The notes below the pieces were generated by a model. The model was not told the origin of the DNA, ran no database searches, and saw only the letters and a list, made by a program, of their open reading frames with translations. From Cordylochernes scorpioides (lineage: Eukaryota; Arthropoda; Arachnida; Pseudoscorpiones; Chernetidae): 64,000 nt of DNA. Each line of letters opens with the position of its first letter. Positions within the stretch are counted from its first letter, which is position 1. The stretch spans positions 56,478,885 through 56,542,884 of the forward strand of contig CP092886.1 of assembly GCA_030710605.1 (NCBI GenBank). Reading direction: 5' to 3'. Positions 10,576-21,559 of this stretch are shown here, one piece after another. The position numbers and the translations under genes were made by a program.

Positions 10576-11052
10576 TCTATATTAATAAAATGCAAATTTC
10601 ATAAGTGTTGTTCACTAAAAACTTTCGTTACAATGCATCAATTTCGACCAAATTTTCAACATTTATGTAAAACGAGATGGAGCAGGTTTTGCTTAACATC
10701 AAAATATTTTTCCTAACTTTAACATGCGTAACTTCGCTGTTATCGATTAAATACAAAAAAAATCAACAGAGTTAATTTTATTTATATATAAATACAAAAA
10801 AAATCAGCAATTCATTCAACTCAATCTAAAAAAATATTCAAAACAAGCAATTTTAAGATAACACCATATGTAAAACAGTCGGCCAAGAAAACAACAACGA
10901 TATTACATCTTTCTCACATATTCACACACAATCTTGATTAATAATTAAAACTAATCTTTAACATTGTTTATTATACTTCATAATATATAATATTCGTTAG
11001 GCAAACTTTCACTCGGATAAAACCCGGGCGAAGCCGGGTACACATCCGCTAG
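10576..11052 (+). mobile_element. Nonautonomous Helitron (copy B), both ends intact
   Basis: Starts TC after 'gagtaaa' and ends CTAG before T, with the standard 3' hairpin 'cccgggcgaagccggg' shortly before the end. The flanks rejoin into a perfect minisatellite unit ('gagtaaa|tgtaata'), proving precise insertion between A and T without target duplication, as Helitrons do. No Rep/helicase ORF. Confidence 0.88.
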
Positions 11053-11053
11053 T

Positions 11054-11864
11054 GTAATATAAAAAGCCAACAATGAAGAATGAATGTAATATAAAAAGCC
11101 AACAATGAAGAATGAATGTAAGATAAAAAAGCCAACAATGAAGAGTGAATGTAAGATAAAAAGCCAACAATGAATAGTAAATGTAATATAAAAAGCCAAC
11201 AATGAAGAATCAATGTAAGATAAAAAGCCAACAAAGAAGAGTAAATCTACTTATATAATTGCCTTATTCTGTCTGTGTGAAGTTCACTGTGTGAAGTTCA
11301 CAGATAGATTTTGGTCAGAATATAATATAAAAAGCCAACAATGAAGAATGAATGTAAGATAAAAAGCCAACAATGAAGAGTAAATATGATATAAAAAGCC
11401 AACAATGAAGAATGAATGTAAGATAAAAAGCCAACAATAAAGAGTAAATGTAATATAAAAAGCCAACAATGAAGAATAAATGTAAGATAAAAAGCCAACA
11501 ATGAAGAGTAAATATAATATAAAAAGCCAACAATGAAGAATAAATGTAAGATAAAAAGCCAACAATGAAGAGTAAATATAATATAAAAAGCCAACAATGA
11601 AAAGTGAATGTAAGATAAAAAGCCAACAATGAAGAGTAAATGTAATATAAAAATCCAACAATGAAGAATGAATGTAAGATAAAATGCCAACAATGAAGAG
11701 TGAATGTAATATAAAAAGCCAACAATGAAGAATGAATGTAAGATAAAAAGCCAACATTGAAGAGTGAATGTAAGATAAAAAGCCAACAATGAATAGTAAA
11801 TGTAATATAAAAAGCCAACAATGAAGAATGAATGTAAGATAAAAAGCCAACAATGAAGAGTAAA
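11054..11864. repeat. ~31-bp minisatellite array
   Basis: About 24 units of 'ataaaaagccaacaatgaag' plus a variable end (agtaaatgtaat, aatgaatgtaag and similar). Two unit types partly alternate ('aatataaaaa' and 'agataaaaa'). Long minus-strand open frames through it (11284-11853 and others) are periodic artefacts. A Helitron end interrupts it at 11246-11326. Confidence 0.93.
11246..11326 (+). mobile_element. Truncated Helitron 5' end inside the minisatellite
   Basis: TCTACTTATATAATTG after the same 'gagtaaa' junction, followed by an exact internal duplication of 'tgtgaagttcac'. No 3' hairpin; returns to minisatellite at about 11327. Confidence 0.6.
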
Positions 11865-12624
11865 TCTATATATATAAAATTGAATGTCTGTCTGTCTGTC
11901 TGTACTCTATAGATTCAAAAACCATACATCCAATCGCCGTGAAATTTTGGGATATTATTAGGTATATCACCGGAAGGGTTTTGAAAAATAATTTCATGAA
12001 TATCTTGAATATCCTTAGAGTTATTTGCAGATTTGTAGATTTAACTCGCAAGCAGCGCCCCCATTGTGACGATGATAACAAGATTTCTTATCACTAAGTT
12101 TGTTATCTTAAATATTATTTATCAAAAGTAAGATTATCTCAGGATGACACGGCAATTTATTTGAGACAAGAATAATGATACAATTCCAAGGCGAAGATAC
12201 TATTCCTTTAACTTCCAATTACCGAGGGAACCAATTAATATTGATTTTATTCAACTTATCGAGTATTTTTCAAGGGACCAGGAAAAAATGTTCACTATAT
12301 ACAACTATGATTTTCTAATGTAGAAAATTAGGAAAGACAAAATTCAGGATGACACGGCACACAGGGACCGGGAAAAAAATGTTCACTTTATCGAGAGATT
12401 CAAATTTACGAGTTTCAAATTATCAAAATATATCTTTTTTTTTTTTTAAATAAGTTTTTAGAGAATTGTTTTAACAAATGTTCGCTAGACAAACCTTTAC
12501 TCGGGTAAAACCCCGGGCGAAGCCGAGTACGTTTTATAAGTTTATAGAGAATTGTTTTAACAAATGTTCGTTAGACAAACATTCACTCGGGTAAAACCCG
12601 GGCGAAGCCGGGCACATCCGCTAG
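11865..12624 (+). mobile_element. Nonautonomous Helitron (copy C)
   Basis: Starts TCTATATATATAAAATTG followed by (TCTG)n, a classic animal Helitron 5' end, and ends CTAG before T after the hairpin 'cccgggcgaagccggg' (12597-12612). The last ~88 bp is duplicated in tandem (about 12449-12535 and 12537-12624), each with its own hairpin. No coding capacity. Confidence 0.87.
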
Positions 12625-12639
12625 TTATATATATATATA

Positions 12640-12910
12640 TTTAGAGAGAGTTAGGAACAACAACAACAAAAATATTATTATAATACATTTCATTATATAT
12701 CATCATAACTTTAAAGGAAGATAAGAGAAACTTCTGATAAGAATTCATATTTTTAGATTAAGTATAAAGTATCGAATTCATTACTATATTTTTATCATCA
12801 TCCGTTGTATTAATAATTTCTCTGATGTTTTGAAATGACATTAAGAGTCTCAAATGTATTAGTATTTTTGTAAAATGTTTAGCCTTATTGATTAATGCGC
12901 TCATGGATAA
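12640..12910. other. No gene seen
   Basis: AT-rich, with a (TA)n run at its left end. Confidence 0.5.
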
Positions 12911-13169
12911 AACCTAAAAAAGTTGTACCTTTTAGCATATATCGGGATTCAGTCAATAACTCTGAAAGATATTTGATACACAGTGACCTTTATTGGAGAC
13001 ACACGAGATAACCAAGTCTGAGCAAAATTTCCTTTGTCTACTTAAAAAAAAAAACCAGACGACCGGCACTATTAAATACTTTCCACTTCCTTTTGTCCAT
13101 GAATGGATATAAAACAAAACGATAAAGTGTGCCTTTAAGTATTACTCTTTTTCCTTTGGAATTTTTTCA

Positions 13170-13900
13170 CGCTTTTATTTTATGTTGAATCTCAGGTTTA
13201 TTTCTCGTGTCAACATCCATCAGTAGTCGGCAAGCATGTTCCTATCCCATATATATTCTTTGATATTTGAGCTCTATACTTTGATGTCTTGATGGAACCT
13301 TCCACCCTGTTCTTCGCTGACTGATCCTAAATTTTCGCGGCAAAAGTTTACATGTAAGTGAAGGACATATAACTTGACACTCATGGAGCAACCCAATGAT
13401 CATTTTTTTCTAGACTCAAAGAATAACCAACATAATCACTGTCTTCATCCTCTGTATTATGACTCTTGTAACAACTGCATCTTCAAAGATCTGTGGAAGG
13501 TCAGGACAAGTTGGGATAGACACATCTTCCGAGTGAGGAAGTTGACGTATTGCAGACGATAGGTTAAGATAATTCCACATGTGACGATTGTTTCGGTTGA
13601 TACCAACAATGCTGACGGTACAGAAATAGCAATAGTTAGTGTGGTCTCTTGGTTCTCTCCGAATCATTGGCACTCCGAACTTGAGGCTTCTTTTACTATT
13701 CGTCCACTGACGCAAAAAAATGTAATTCAAGTTTTACAAAAATAACATGGAGTCCACGTTTTATTTTGGTCTTCTAGTTTAATTCCAAAGTAAGCGAGGT
13801 AGGCCTTTTTTACGATGTCGGAAATGGGTTTCATGAAATTTTTTATTGTGAACCCACGCCACATATGTAATAAATTATATTGGGATAGTTGACGTATGAA
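13170..13900 (-). pseudogene. SDEHGERF-family repeat protein, second copy
   Basis: Same family as 6490-7320 but keeping the N-terminal part. Minus-strand order: 13895-13740 gives YLAYFGIKLEDQNKTW and a CYFC pair; 13730-13480 gives LRQWTNSKRS, KFGVPMIRREP, a second CYFC pair and a RQLPHSED block; then, after an apparent internal deletion of the central domain, 13390-13180 gives a VKLYVLHLHVN block, ENLGSVSEEQG and RFHQDI, and a degraded ADYCW equivalent. Several stops and frameshifts. Together the two copies show the order: two N-terminal CxxC zinc-finger-like pairs, a central D-containing domain with another CxxC, and the C-terminal EHGERFHQ domain. Confidence 0.7.
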
Positions 13901-14026
13901 CTTTTGCTAGCAGACTCAATATTTATTGTCTACCAGAGAATTAAAATTTACAGTTGAGGCAAGCAATGGCTATTGAAAATATATGATAATGTAATATATA
14001 GATAAAGAATTCTTCCTGAATTGAAA

Positions 14027-14209
14027 TTAGACGAAAAACATGGTGAAGGAAGACGAATTTCTTTTATTGATGCATAGGTGCAAGCTTTGTACCATAGTTC
14101 TTATAAGTCGCGCTTCATTGCTCGCCTGTTGAAGGGTTTTTACCCGAAAGCTTGCACCTATGCATCAATAAAAGAAACTCGTCTTCCTTCACCATGTTTT
14201 TCGTCTAAT
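14027..14209. repeat. Perfect-arm palindrome
   Basis: Arms 14027-14085 and 14152-14209 are inverted copies (one starts 'ttagacgaaaaacatggt'). The spacer ends with a stem-loop 'gggtttttaccc' and CGAAAGC, reminiscent of hammerhead-family repeats but lacking the CTGANGA box. Inserted within the 5' flank of the second SDEHGERF element. Confidence 0.8.
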
Positions 14210-14349
14210 AATGTAATATATATGTGAAAATATATATGTGGCTGATTATCAAGCAGAGTGAGACTCTGTACCACTGGAATAGAAACATGGTCAAAGAGGA
14301 TAAAATGTCTTCAATATATGAGTTGGCAATAATTAAAATATGAGCTGAT

Positions 14350-14449
14350 AGAAAGAAAAGTTTTACATATTTGGAATCAGCATACTAAAAAATCTTAGAA
14401 CAGCTGTTTCTTTGCCGGCAACAGACGAAAAAAAACCTGTTGGCCAGTG
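14350..14449 (-). mobile_element. Terminal repeat of second SDEHGERF element
   Basis: On the minus strand the sequence begins CACTGGCCAACAGG and continues with a block (ATGCTGA-TCCAAAT) resembling the terminal repeat at 6145. It lies upstream of the second gene copy, as expected. The opposite terminus is not found near 13.0 kb. Confidence 0.55.
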
Positions 14450-14539
14450 TAATCTGAGTAGATCATTTTGACGTTTTTCGCGAAAACTGAGCAAAAAATT
14501 ATCATTCACACAACTCTAATATTTAAACGATACAAAACC

Positions 14540-14760
14540 GTATCCAAAGGAGGCGTTTGTTCCTCCATGAATCAATGCAAGTCTCACTGCCACTTAAGGA
14601 CGCGGTTACTTTTAATGACCCGGGAGAATGGCCTCGTTGATGGGGCGGAACCTGGAGCGATTGTTTAGGAGAATGGAGGACTTGCAACATTCCGTTTATT
14701 AAGGATGCGAAACTGTGACATATTACTTATTGGTCATTTAGGAGCTTGCTACGAAGATTG
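14540..14760. promoter_or_regulatory. Candidate conserved noncoding element
   Basis: Higher-GC, single-copy-looking island with no coding frame of note; contains 'ttaatgacc' and 'ttattggtcatt' motifs. Inference from texture only. Confidence 0.3.
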
Positions 14761-15350
14761 GTTTATGGTTATGGCCAGGTAAAATTTCTCCACTTCTCCT
14801 CTGGCCAAGCGAAATCGATGCAAATCTTGAGTGGAGTAAGAAATCCTCTCATTAATATCGAACATCTCTGACATAAATATTTCTATTGCATTAAATTTAT
14901 TCTGGTGCTTCACAATTAGAAAACAATCGGGCATAGACCCAGACAACATTATGAATATTTGCGAGTTTTAAAAAAATAGTTTAGCCATTTTTACCTTGCG
15001 TGCATCAAAAAGGAGACATTCTTAGTGTTATAGCATCCTCATTTTTATAATTTTGTCTCATTTTGTATTCGCCCATTCCTTGTAAAATATCTTCATCTTC
15101 ACGACCGAGGTTTGGAGAACTGAAATCAAAACAAGCAATTCTTCAGGAAATTTTACCACCTTTTACCAGGTGACTCAATATATATGAACAAATTTCATCA
15201 AATCTGACTCAACTATATGAAAATATGAAATATAATATATAACATATACAACTCTCTAACAAGGAAATACAACAGATAATTGAATAAAGCTTAGTTTAAA
15301 GTTTACATCAAGCGCTTATATATTCATGTTATAAAAAAAAAAACGAAGCA
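14761..15350. other. No gene seen
   Basis: A short minus frame at 14749-14949 has no recognisable domain. Otherwise AT-rich. Confidence 0.45.
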
Positions 15351-15571
15351 CCAAGAAAGAGTTGTCCGAATATATGTGAAAATACGTATACAAAGGCGTT
15401 TCGACCAAACATGCCAATGATTGAAATTTGAAGGCCGATTTATCCAAAGCAAGAGCTCCAGTGTATCTTAACGAGTATTATGGACTCAATATTCGGCGCG
15501 GCACGAGCTGATTTTTAAAATTTTACTTTAATTATTTATTTTTTTGCAGTAAGACTATTTTTACTTAATCA

Positions 15572-16500
15572 ATGCCTCGCAAAAAAATTCGGGTCATTGG
15601 ATTGAAAGAATCTGGTTGGTCAAATCGACTAATCGTGCGACATCTGTGTCGAAGTGATGCGGCTATTAGACGATGTTGGCACGAATAGGTCAACAACGGA
15701 AGAATGCAACGTCCGGACGGCAGCAGTCGACCAAGGGATACAACAGAACGGGAGGACAGAGCAATTGTCAGAACGGCAGTCGCAGAACCGGATTCGACAT
15801 TATCTACCATCCAACGTGTGACCGGGACACAAGTGTCCAAAATGACCATCAACAGGCGACTGAGAGAGCGGAATCTAAGAGCCCGCCGACCGTTACGATG
15901 CCTACCCCTCACACCCATACACCGAAAAGTCCGATTACATTGGTGTCGGGAGCGATCAACTTGGAACAGCGCTGACTGAGAACCTATAGTCTTTAGTGAA
16001 GAGTCACATTTCTTACAGTGTCCTGACGACCGTCGCAAACGTAAGTGTCTGGAGACGTCCTAGACAGTGTGTGGATTTTGGATTTACTTTCTAACACCAC
16101 ACGGTTCCACAACAGGGCGTTATGATCTGGAGTGCCATTTCATTTGATAGCAGGACCCAATTGGTAGTCATTTCTGGTACCTTGACAGCAAAACGGTACA
16201 TATATGACATTCTACGGCCTATTTTGTTGCCGTTCCTCTCACATCACCTGGGCTTACTTTTCAACAAGATAATGCCCGGCCACACACGGCTCGTGCTACT
16301 ACGGATTGTCTTCAATCTTGCCGAACACTTCCTGAACTCTCACCCATAGATTACAATTGGGACGTGATGGGAAGGCGATTGCAACCATTCCGACAGTTGG
16401 AGACAATTTGGCAAGAAATCCCGAAGCACACCATCCGGAATCTTTATCAGTGCATGACACGCCCCAACTTAGCCCCCAATGACTCTTACCTCTATCCTAA
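15572..16500 (+). pseudogene. Tc1-like transposase pseudogene
   Basis: Plus-strand translation in three frames covers nearly a whole Tc1-family transposase (about 310 residues expected of ~340). N-terminal MPRKKIRVIGLKESGWS is the paired-type helix-turn-helix start; a second DNA-binding part follows (DRAIVRTAVAEP, STIQRVTG, SKMTINRRL); then a VFSEESHF block (first catalytic D replaced by E), an IWSAISF block, and LTFQQDNARPHTARA with the second catalytic D, then ELSPIDYNWDVMGRRL with the third acidic position. In-frame stops at about 15688 and 15972, plus frameshifts, inactivate it. I did not find convincing terminal repeats. Confidence 0.85.
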
Positions 16501-16879
16501 ATAGAAAATGAAGTTAAAAGTAGGGAAATTTGACAACGTTGATATGATACAAGCCGAATCGAAAGCAACCTTGAGGAGCCTCTCAAAAGATGGTTTATCT
16601 CCTGCTTCGATAATTGAAAAAAAAAAAGATGACAAAGATGTATTGAGGAAGGAAGGGCATATTTTTAAAAAAATATTCGTTTTTGTTTCTTTTTAAATGC
16701 GGAACACACAGTCCTGGAAATTATTTAATGTACGTTGCATAATCGACTATTTGTATATCAGAGAGTACTTGTAGAAGAACGCAAGACTCGAAAGCTTTTA
16801 CAAAAGGTTTTTCTTACCTATGTTATTTTTGATCAAGTAGTTTATTATCAACTATATATATATATATATATATATAATG

Positions 16880-17025
16880 AAGGCATTTCCTTACCACGAG
16901 CACATGTGCTTTTTAGATGGCAGAGCGCCATCTAGTGGATCAAAAATAAACTAAACGTTTATTTAACTTGCTCCGTAATATTTGGCCAACCCAATTTCTT
17001 GACAAATCAAGAAAAGCCATCCACG
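16880..17025 (-). repeat. Half-copy of hammerhead/CTCF-motif palindromic family
   Basis: One arm of the family described at 59690-60000: outer 'aggcatttcc', 'gagcacatgtgct', CTCF-like CCACTAGATGGCGC (minus, 16925-16938), and 'tttggccaacccaatttctt'. It ends at the inner 'catccacg', just where the hammerhead would begin. Confidence 0.75.
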
Positions 17026-17199
17026 ATTATTAATATATATATTGATAAAAAATATTCAACAATACATCAATATTAGCATAGAATTTATAAAATTAATTTT
17101 ATTGTTATATGGAAAACAAAAGAGCAACTATTTACTTACGATATTTAAAAACTACAAAGATTTCTCACACTGAATTTCCTTCTTTTCTTTACATTTTGA

Positions 17200-17406
17200 A
17201 ATGCTAGCTTTCAATCCATAATCGCGATAGGCTTAAGTAAAAACATCGACCATTTCTTACAAGAAATGTAAACAAATATTCGTCCGTCGCAGTGCGCGTG
17301 GATATTTACACACAACGCGTATATTTGTAAACACTTCTTATAAGAAATAGTCGATATTTTTAATTAAGCCTGTTAAAGAGCGTTTATCGCTTGAAAGCTA
17401 GAATAT
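17200..17406. mobile_element. MITE-like palindrome
   Basis: Inverted arms of about 85 bp: CTAGCTTTCAA at the left and TTGAAAGCTAG at the right, with 'catttcttacaagaaatg' and 'cttcttataagaaatag' facing each other around a CG-rich centre. No ORF. Confidence 0.75.
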
Positions 17407-17865
17407 TAAAAATAAAGAAATCAGGAAACTCATTTTGAGAAATATCTAATTTTCAAATGCTCCTTTCACAAATTTATCTAAAAAACATACGATATTTATA
17501 ACTAACAATATTTGAATAAATTTGAATAATACGAGTCTCAAAAATTATGAACAAAATTCTATAATAATGAATAAAAATAAAATTTAAATACTTTAAAATT
17601 ATATAACATATATATAGACTTGCATTAAAAAAACTGCATCACAACTATAAACACTAAATATTTTCAGAAAATGTGCATACTTAATAGGAATATTAAGGAA
17701 TGTATTTTTTTTTTCTGAAACTGTGACTAGAATAAATGTGCATGAAAATAGCCTTGTTTATTCAATATGAAAGGGTATTTAAATAGAATCATAGTGTATT
17801 ATTAATTAAAGTTATATCTCTTGTTTTTTTTTAAATTATTCTTAAGATCATCTTTAATCTCTAGA

Positions 17866-18592
17866 ATGCCAAAGCAGAAAAAAGGGCGTTATACAAGCAA
17901 ACTTCTTATTTTACAAAAGGCAGAATCATAGGCCTCAGAGAAAGTGGAATTTCGACTTTATAAATTTCTATGTGAGTAAGCTGCAATCAAAGTGCTGTTG
18001 TAAGAAAATCGTCTCAGTGGTCAAAGGAAGAGAAAGGTTCCAGAAAACCTGGCTCAGGTCGCCCTAGAGTAACAACAGAGAGAGAGGGGATAGGAGGATT
18101 CAAAGGATTGTTGTATCAGACAGGACAACAACTGTACCAATGATTCAAGCAGCTCTACATGTGTAGAATGAATCTGTACCATCTCTGAACACTATTAATA
18201 ACCGTATTATCGAAGCAGAACTCCGTAGTCGCCGGTATTTATTAAGAATTCCACTCTTTCCATACGCAGAAGAAACAGGCTCAACTTTGATGAATCCAGA
18301 TTTAGTTTGGGGATTCATGACGGCAGGATACATGTTAGATCCCATCAGGACTGTATTTTGGAAAGGAATACAGCAAGAATCCCTGGCTTTATGGTGTGGG
18401 GTGGCATCAGCTATGAAAGTAGGAACCCTTTTAGTCTTTATTCAAGGCACAATGACTGCTCAGCTATACATTGCAGATGTGTTGCAACCTGTTGTGTTAC
18501 CTTTTCTTCAGCAGACTAATAATACCATTTCCCAACAAGATAATGCCCGACCACATACAACCAACATCTCACGAGCTTACGGTTGTATATAA
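17866..18592 (+). pseudogene. Tc1-like transposase, truncated by a SINE
   Basis: Starts MPKQKKGRY, followed by frameshifted N-terminal sequence, then MIQAALHV, TINNRIIEAELRSRRY, an LVWGFMTAGYM block and LWCGVASAMKVGTLLVF (the VWGAIS-region), LQPVVLPFLQQ and ISQQDNARPHTTN with the second catalytic aspartate. The C-terminal third is missing: the sequence ends where the SINE fragment begins at about 18600. Diverged from the copy at 15.6 kb, so a separate Tc1 lineage. Confidence 0.8.
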
Positions 18593-18599
18593 TTTATAT

Positions 18600-18812
18600 T
18601 TGATAATTTCTATTTATCCCAAGTACACCATGATAATCATGGTGGGTAGATAGCGATTGGTTTTACTGCAAGTGCACTACATGTCTACCTACACATGTAG
18701 AGAGCAGTTCAACATTTGCACTTACAAGTTTACCAGATCTCGGCTTAGTTACTTGCATTCACTTGGTGGGCCTGAACTTTTGCAAGAATCGGAGGTTATT
18801 GAAGTATTTTTT
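18600..18812 (-). mobile_element. 5'-truncated tRNA-SINE
   Basis: Minus-strand copy of the SINE at 3.5 and 4.5 kb, keeping the tail-side body (GGTGGGTAG, the acatgtagacatgt-type palindrome, and the 'ttgcaagaatcgg' block) but lacking the tRNA head and B box. Ends in a T-run against the mariner at 18813. Confidence 0.75.
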
Positions 18813-19683
18813 TTTTAGAAAAAAGGGCCCGTCGAATCACCGTCAAAGAAGTTGCTGAGGACCTAAACATATCGATTGGCTCGTGCCATTCGATTTTTAT
18901 CAATGATTTGGGCATGAGACGGGTCGCCGCGAAATTCGTACCAAAATTGCTCAATTGCGACCAAAAACAGCATCGCATGAACATTGCTAATGAGATGTTG
19001 GACTCTGTCCGCGACGACCCAAATTTGCTCCAGAGGGTAATAACTGGTGACGAAGCGTGGGTTTATGGTTATGACGTGGAAACCAAAGCTCAATCATCTC
19101 AGTGGAAGCTGCCGCACGAACCAAGACCGAAAAAAGCGCGCCAAGTTCGGTCGAATGTGAAAGTTTTGCTAACAGTTTTCTTCGAGTTCTTGCCACAGGG
19201 TAGAACGGTCAATAAGGAATATTACCTGCAAGTTATGCGCAATTTGCGCGAAGCAATCCGCCAGAAACGCCCGGATTTGTGGAAGAACAAAAATTGGCTT
19301 TTGCACCACGATAACGCCCCTGCTCACACATCGTTGCTTGTGCGCGACTTTTTGGCCAAAAACAACACACTAATGATACCGCAGCCACCGTTTTCCCTAG
19401 ATCTGGGCCCCTGTGACTTTTTCTTGTTCCCTAAACTGAAGAGGCCCATGAAAGGACGACGTTACGCTACGCTTGACGAGATAAAGACGGCATCGAAGGA
19501 GGAGCTGAAAAAGATTTTTTTTAAAATGATTTTCTGAAGTGCTTCGAAGATTGGAAAAACCGTTGGCACAAGTGTATAATATCTCATGGGGATTACTTTG
19601 AAGGGGACAAAATAGGTATTCATGAATAAATAAATAATATTTGAAAAAACACAAAAGTCGCGATACCTTTTGAACACACCTCG
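18813..19683 (+). pseudogene. mariner transposase, 5'-truncated
   Basis: D,D34D mariner transposase, which inserts at TA. The frame 18908-19537 gives a nearly intact catalytic core: VITGDEAWVYGYD (first D), WLLHHDNAPAHTS (second D) and SLDLGPCDFFLFPKLK (third D, where the family norm is YSPDLAPCDFFLFP). An N-terminal segment (RRITVKEVAEDLNIS, second helix-turn-helix) is readable from 18825. The first ~80 residues and the 5' terminal repeat are missing. Near 19515 a T-run frameshift cuts off the final FEDWKNRWHK-type tail, still readable in another frame. The 3' end 'tgaacacacctcg' at 19671-19683 is followed by TA, as expected for a mariner terminus. Confidence 0.88.
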
Positions 19684-19689
19684 TACTCT

Positions 19690-20180
19690 GTTTGATTTGA
19701 GATAATCGAAGGTTTATGTAAATTTAATCTTCACCCTATAATATAAACTTATCAGACACTTTATAATAAACCAACGTGAAAAAAAAGATAGTTTTATCAA
19801 ATCATGGCATTAAAACGAATCATTTTAATAAAAAAAAATTGAACAATTAAAATATTTATATCATTAGAATAATTGGGAGAGGGCTTAAATATATTTCTAA
19901 TTAAATCTAATCACTTTATTTTTGAAATCACAATATAATTTTCATGCAATTAAAAAAAGTATAATTAGAAATATGAAAGTATAAAGAAAGCCTTTGTGTG
20001 TGAACCAATAAAACAGAATAAACCCAAACCTCACCAACAATCATTCCGAACAAACGCAGCAAATATTCGATTTCTCCCCACATGTTGAACATTTTCTTTC
20101 AATTGGTCCATTACACTTCAACCAATAAATAATTTGAAAAAAGAAAAAAAGCAGAACTATCTAATTTTTCTTCAATAAAT
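19690..20180. other. No gene seen
   Basis: AT-rich with long A runs; no frame or repeat copy recognised. Confidence 0.5.
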
Positions 20181-20189
20181 CATTGGGTA

Positions 20190-20700
20190 GCACCACCGTC
20201 CGTTCCGTGCTGCGGCAAAATGACTCGGAACGTTTTAAAGAAATTATATAAAATCCAATCTCTGGGCGAGATTTTAAAGGAAGGAAGGTGGGAGATAAGG
20301 CTGTAATGGTCAAACTTGGATAATATCGTCCACCAGCCCGGACCATTCAATAAATAAGTTAGCAAGTTTAATGCCGGTTTTAAAGTCGCGCACGTCTAAT
20401 CCTGAGAGATTAGAGCGCCTGCCCGCGGGATTATTACGGCCCAAAGTGCTTTTATTATGATGATGATGATAGGCGCTCTGTGAAGGCCGAAATTAAAAAT
20501 GTGAACTTCTAGAAATTTATTATTGCGGTACAGTTTCAATCTTCTCCCAACAATTGTTTTGGCTGTAATGGTATGTTGGCGCACATTGGTGTAGGCCCAT
20601 CGGGTTTTGTCCTCTACTGCCGTGGCTGAATTGTCCCTGTACCATTGGATGTCAATTAAATCTGTACAATGTAGAGTTGGGCTATTGATTAAAATGCATT
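20190..20700. promoter_or_regulatory. Candidate conserved noncoding element
   Basis: GC-richer than its flanks, with ATTA/TAAT cores (near 20432, 20518, 20566 and 20655) and CpG-containing blocks such as 'gcctgcccgcggg'. Short minus-strand frames here overlap one another and show no domain. Inferred enhancer-like. Confidence 0.35.
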
Positions 20701-20849
20701 GAAGCTTGCCTAATTATAGGTAATGCGTCGTAAAAATTTGTATATTTAATTGCAAATAAGTCTCAAAAGGTGGAACATTAAAATTTAACAAAAAATTCAA
20801 CATTGGTTTTGATTGGATTTTTTTTTTAATATTATTTTTTCACATGTTA

Positions 20850-21128
20850 AGCGTATTTACGCAAGTTTGGCCTTAAATACCCAATTCTTGGTTTCTCAAG
20901 AAGCCTCTGGGACCAAAAATATTTTTGGTCGCAATGGTACAGCCTACTTACTCCACGCTGACGAGCGCCAAAATTCGCGAAACGCTTTCGTGGATGGCTT
21001 TTCTTGATTTATCAAAAAATTAGGTTGGCCAAATATCAGGGAACACGCTAAATCAATGATTAGTTGATTTCTGTTCCACCAGATGGCTTTCTGTAAAGCA
21101 CATATGCTCCTGGTCAGGATATGCCATT
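20850..21128 (+). repeat. Hammerhead-family element, plus orientation
   Basis: Order: 'aaatacccaattcttgg', 'ccaaaaatatttttggtc' (palindromic), hammerhead, 'ttgatttatcaa', 'ttggccaaatatcaggga', a CCACCAGATGG motif at 21077-21087, and end 'gtcaggatatgcc'. The left half is shared in reverse complement with 42770-42870. Faces the inverted copy at 21205-21405 across an 80-bp AT-rich spacer. Confidence 0.8.
20953..20994 (+). ncRNA. Minimal hammerhead ribozyme motif
   Basis: CCACG (stem I), CTGACGA at 20958-20964, stem II gcg/cgc around 'ccaaaatt', GAAA at 20979-20982, then a tiny helix III region and TT before CGTGG closing stem I. Helix III is imperfect here, so catalysis may be weak. Confidence 0.6.
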
Positions 21129-21204
21129 TTTATTTTTACTATATATATGTGAAAAAATAATTGAAATAGTAATAATAAAAAAAAAGTCAGGGGTTGGCAT
21201 TAAA

Positions 21205-21405
21205 ATCAAAAACGGCATATCCTGACCACAAGCACATGAGCTTTTTCGATGGCACAGCGCCATCAATAGAACAGAAATCAACTAAACGTTGGTTTATCCT
21301 GTTCCGTGATACTTGGCCAACCCATTTTCTTGAAAATTCAAGAAAAGCCAACCACGAACGCGTTTCGGGCTGTTGGCCCTCGTCAGCATGGTGCAGAGGC
21401 TGTAT
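21205..21405 (-). repeat. Hammerhead-family element, minus orientation
   Basis: Outer 'ggcatatcctgacc', a degenerate CTCF-like motif near 21257, 'acttggccaacccattttctt', then the hammerhead. Inverted relative to the copy at 20850-21128. Confidence 0.8.
21352..21391 (-). ncRNA. Minimal hammerhead ribozyme motif
   Basis: On the minus strand: ACCATG, CTGACGA, stem II GGGC/GCCC with loop CAACA, GAAAC, GCGTT, then CGTGG. Stem I pairs over six positions (one G-U). All core residues are canonical and the predicted cut follows GTT. Confidence 0.8.
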
Positions 21406-21559
21406 ATAATACAAGTATAATACTTTTATATATATATGTCATAATTTGTATATAATTAAATGCAACCCCGACCCACTATGTATGTACCATGTATGATTTT
21501 CAAAGATTTAATAAAAGAATAAGGTAACTGGAGGAAAGAAAGTAACAAAAGACATAGGA

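Noticed and set aside
11284..11853. Long overlapping minus-strand open frames (163-189 codons) with repeating hydrophobic sequence
   Set aside because: They arise from a ~31-bp tandem repeat being stop-free in several frames at once; no start context and identical motifs in all frames.
10226..12624. CRISPR-like regular repeats
   Set aside because: Repeats are directly adjacent without unique spacers, in a eukaryotic Helitron context.
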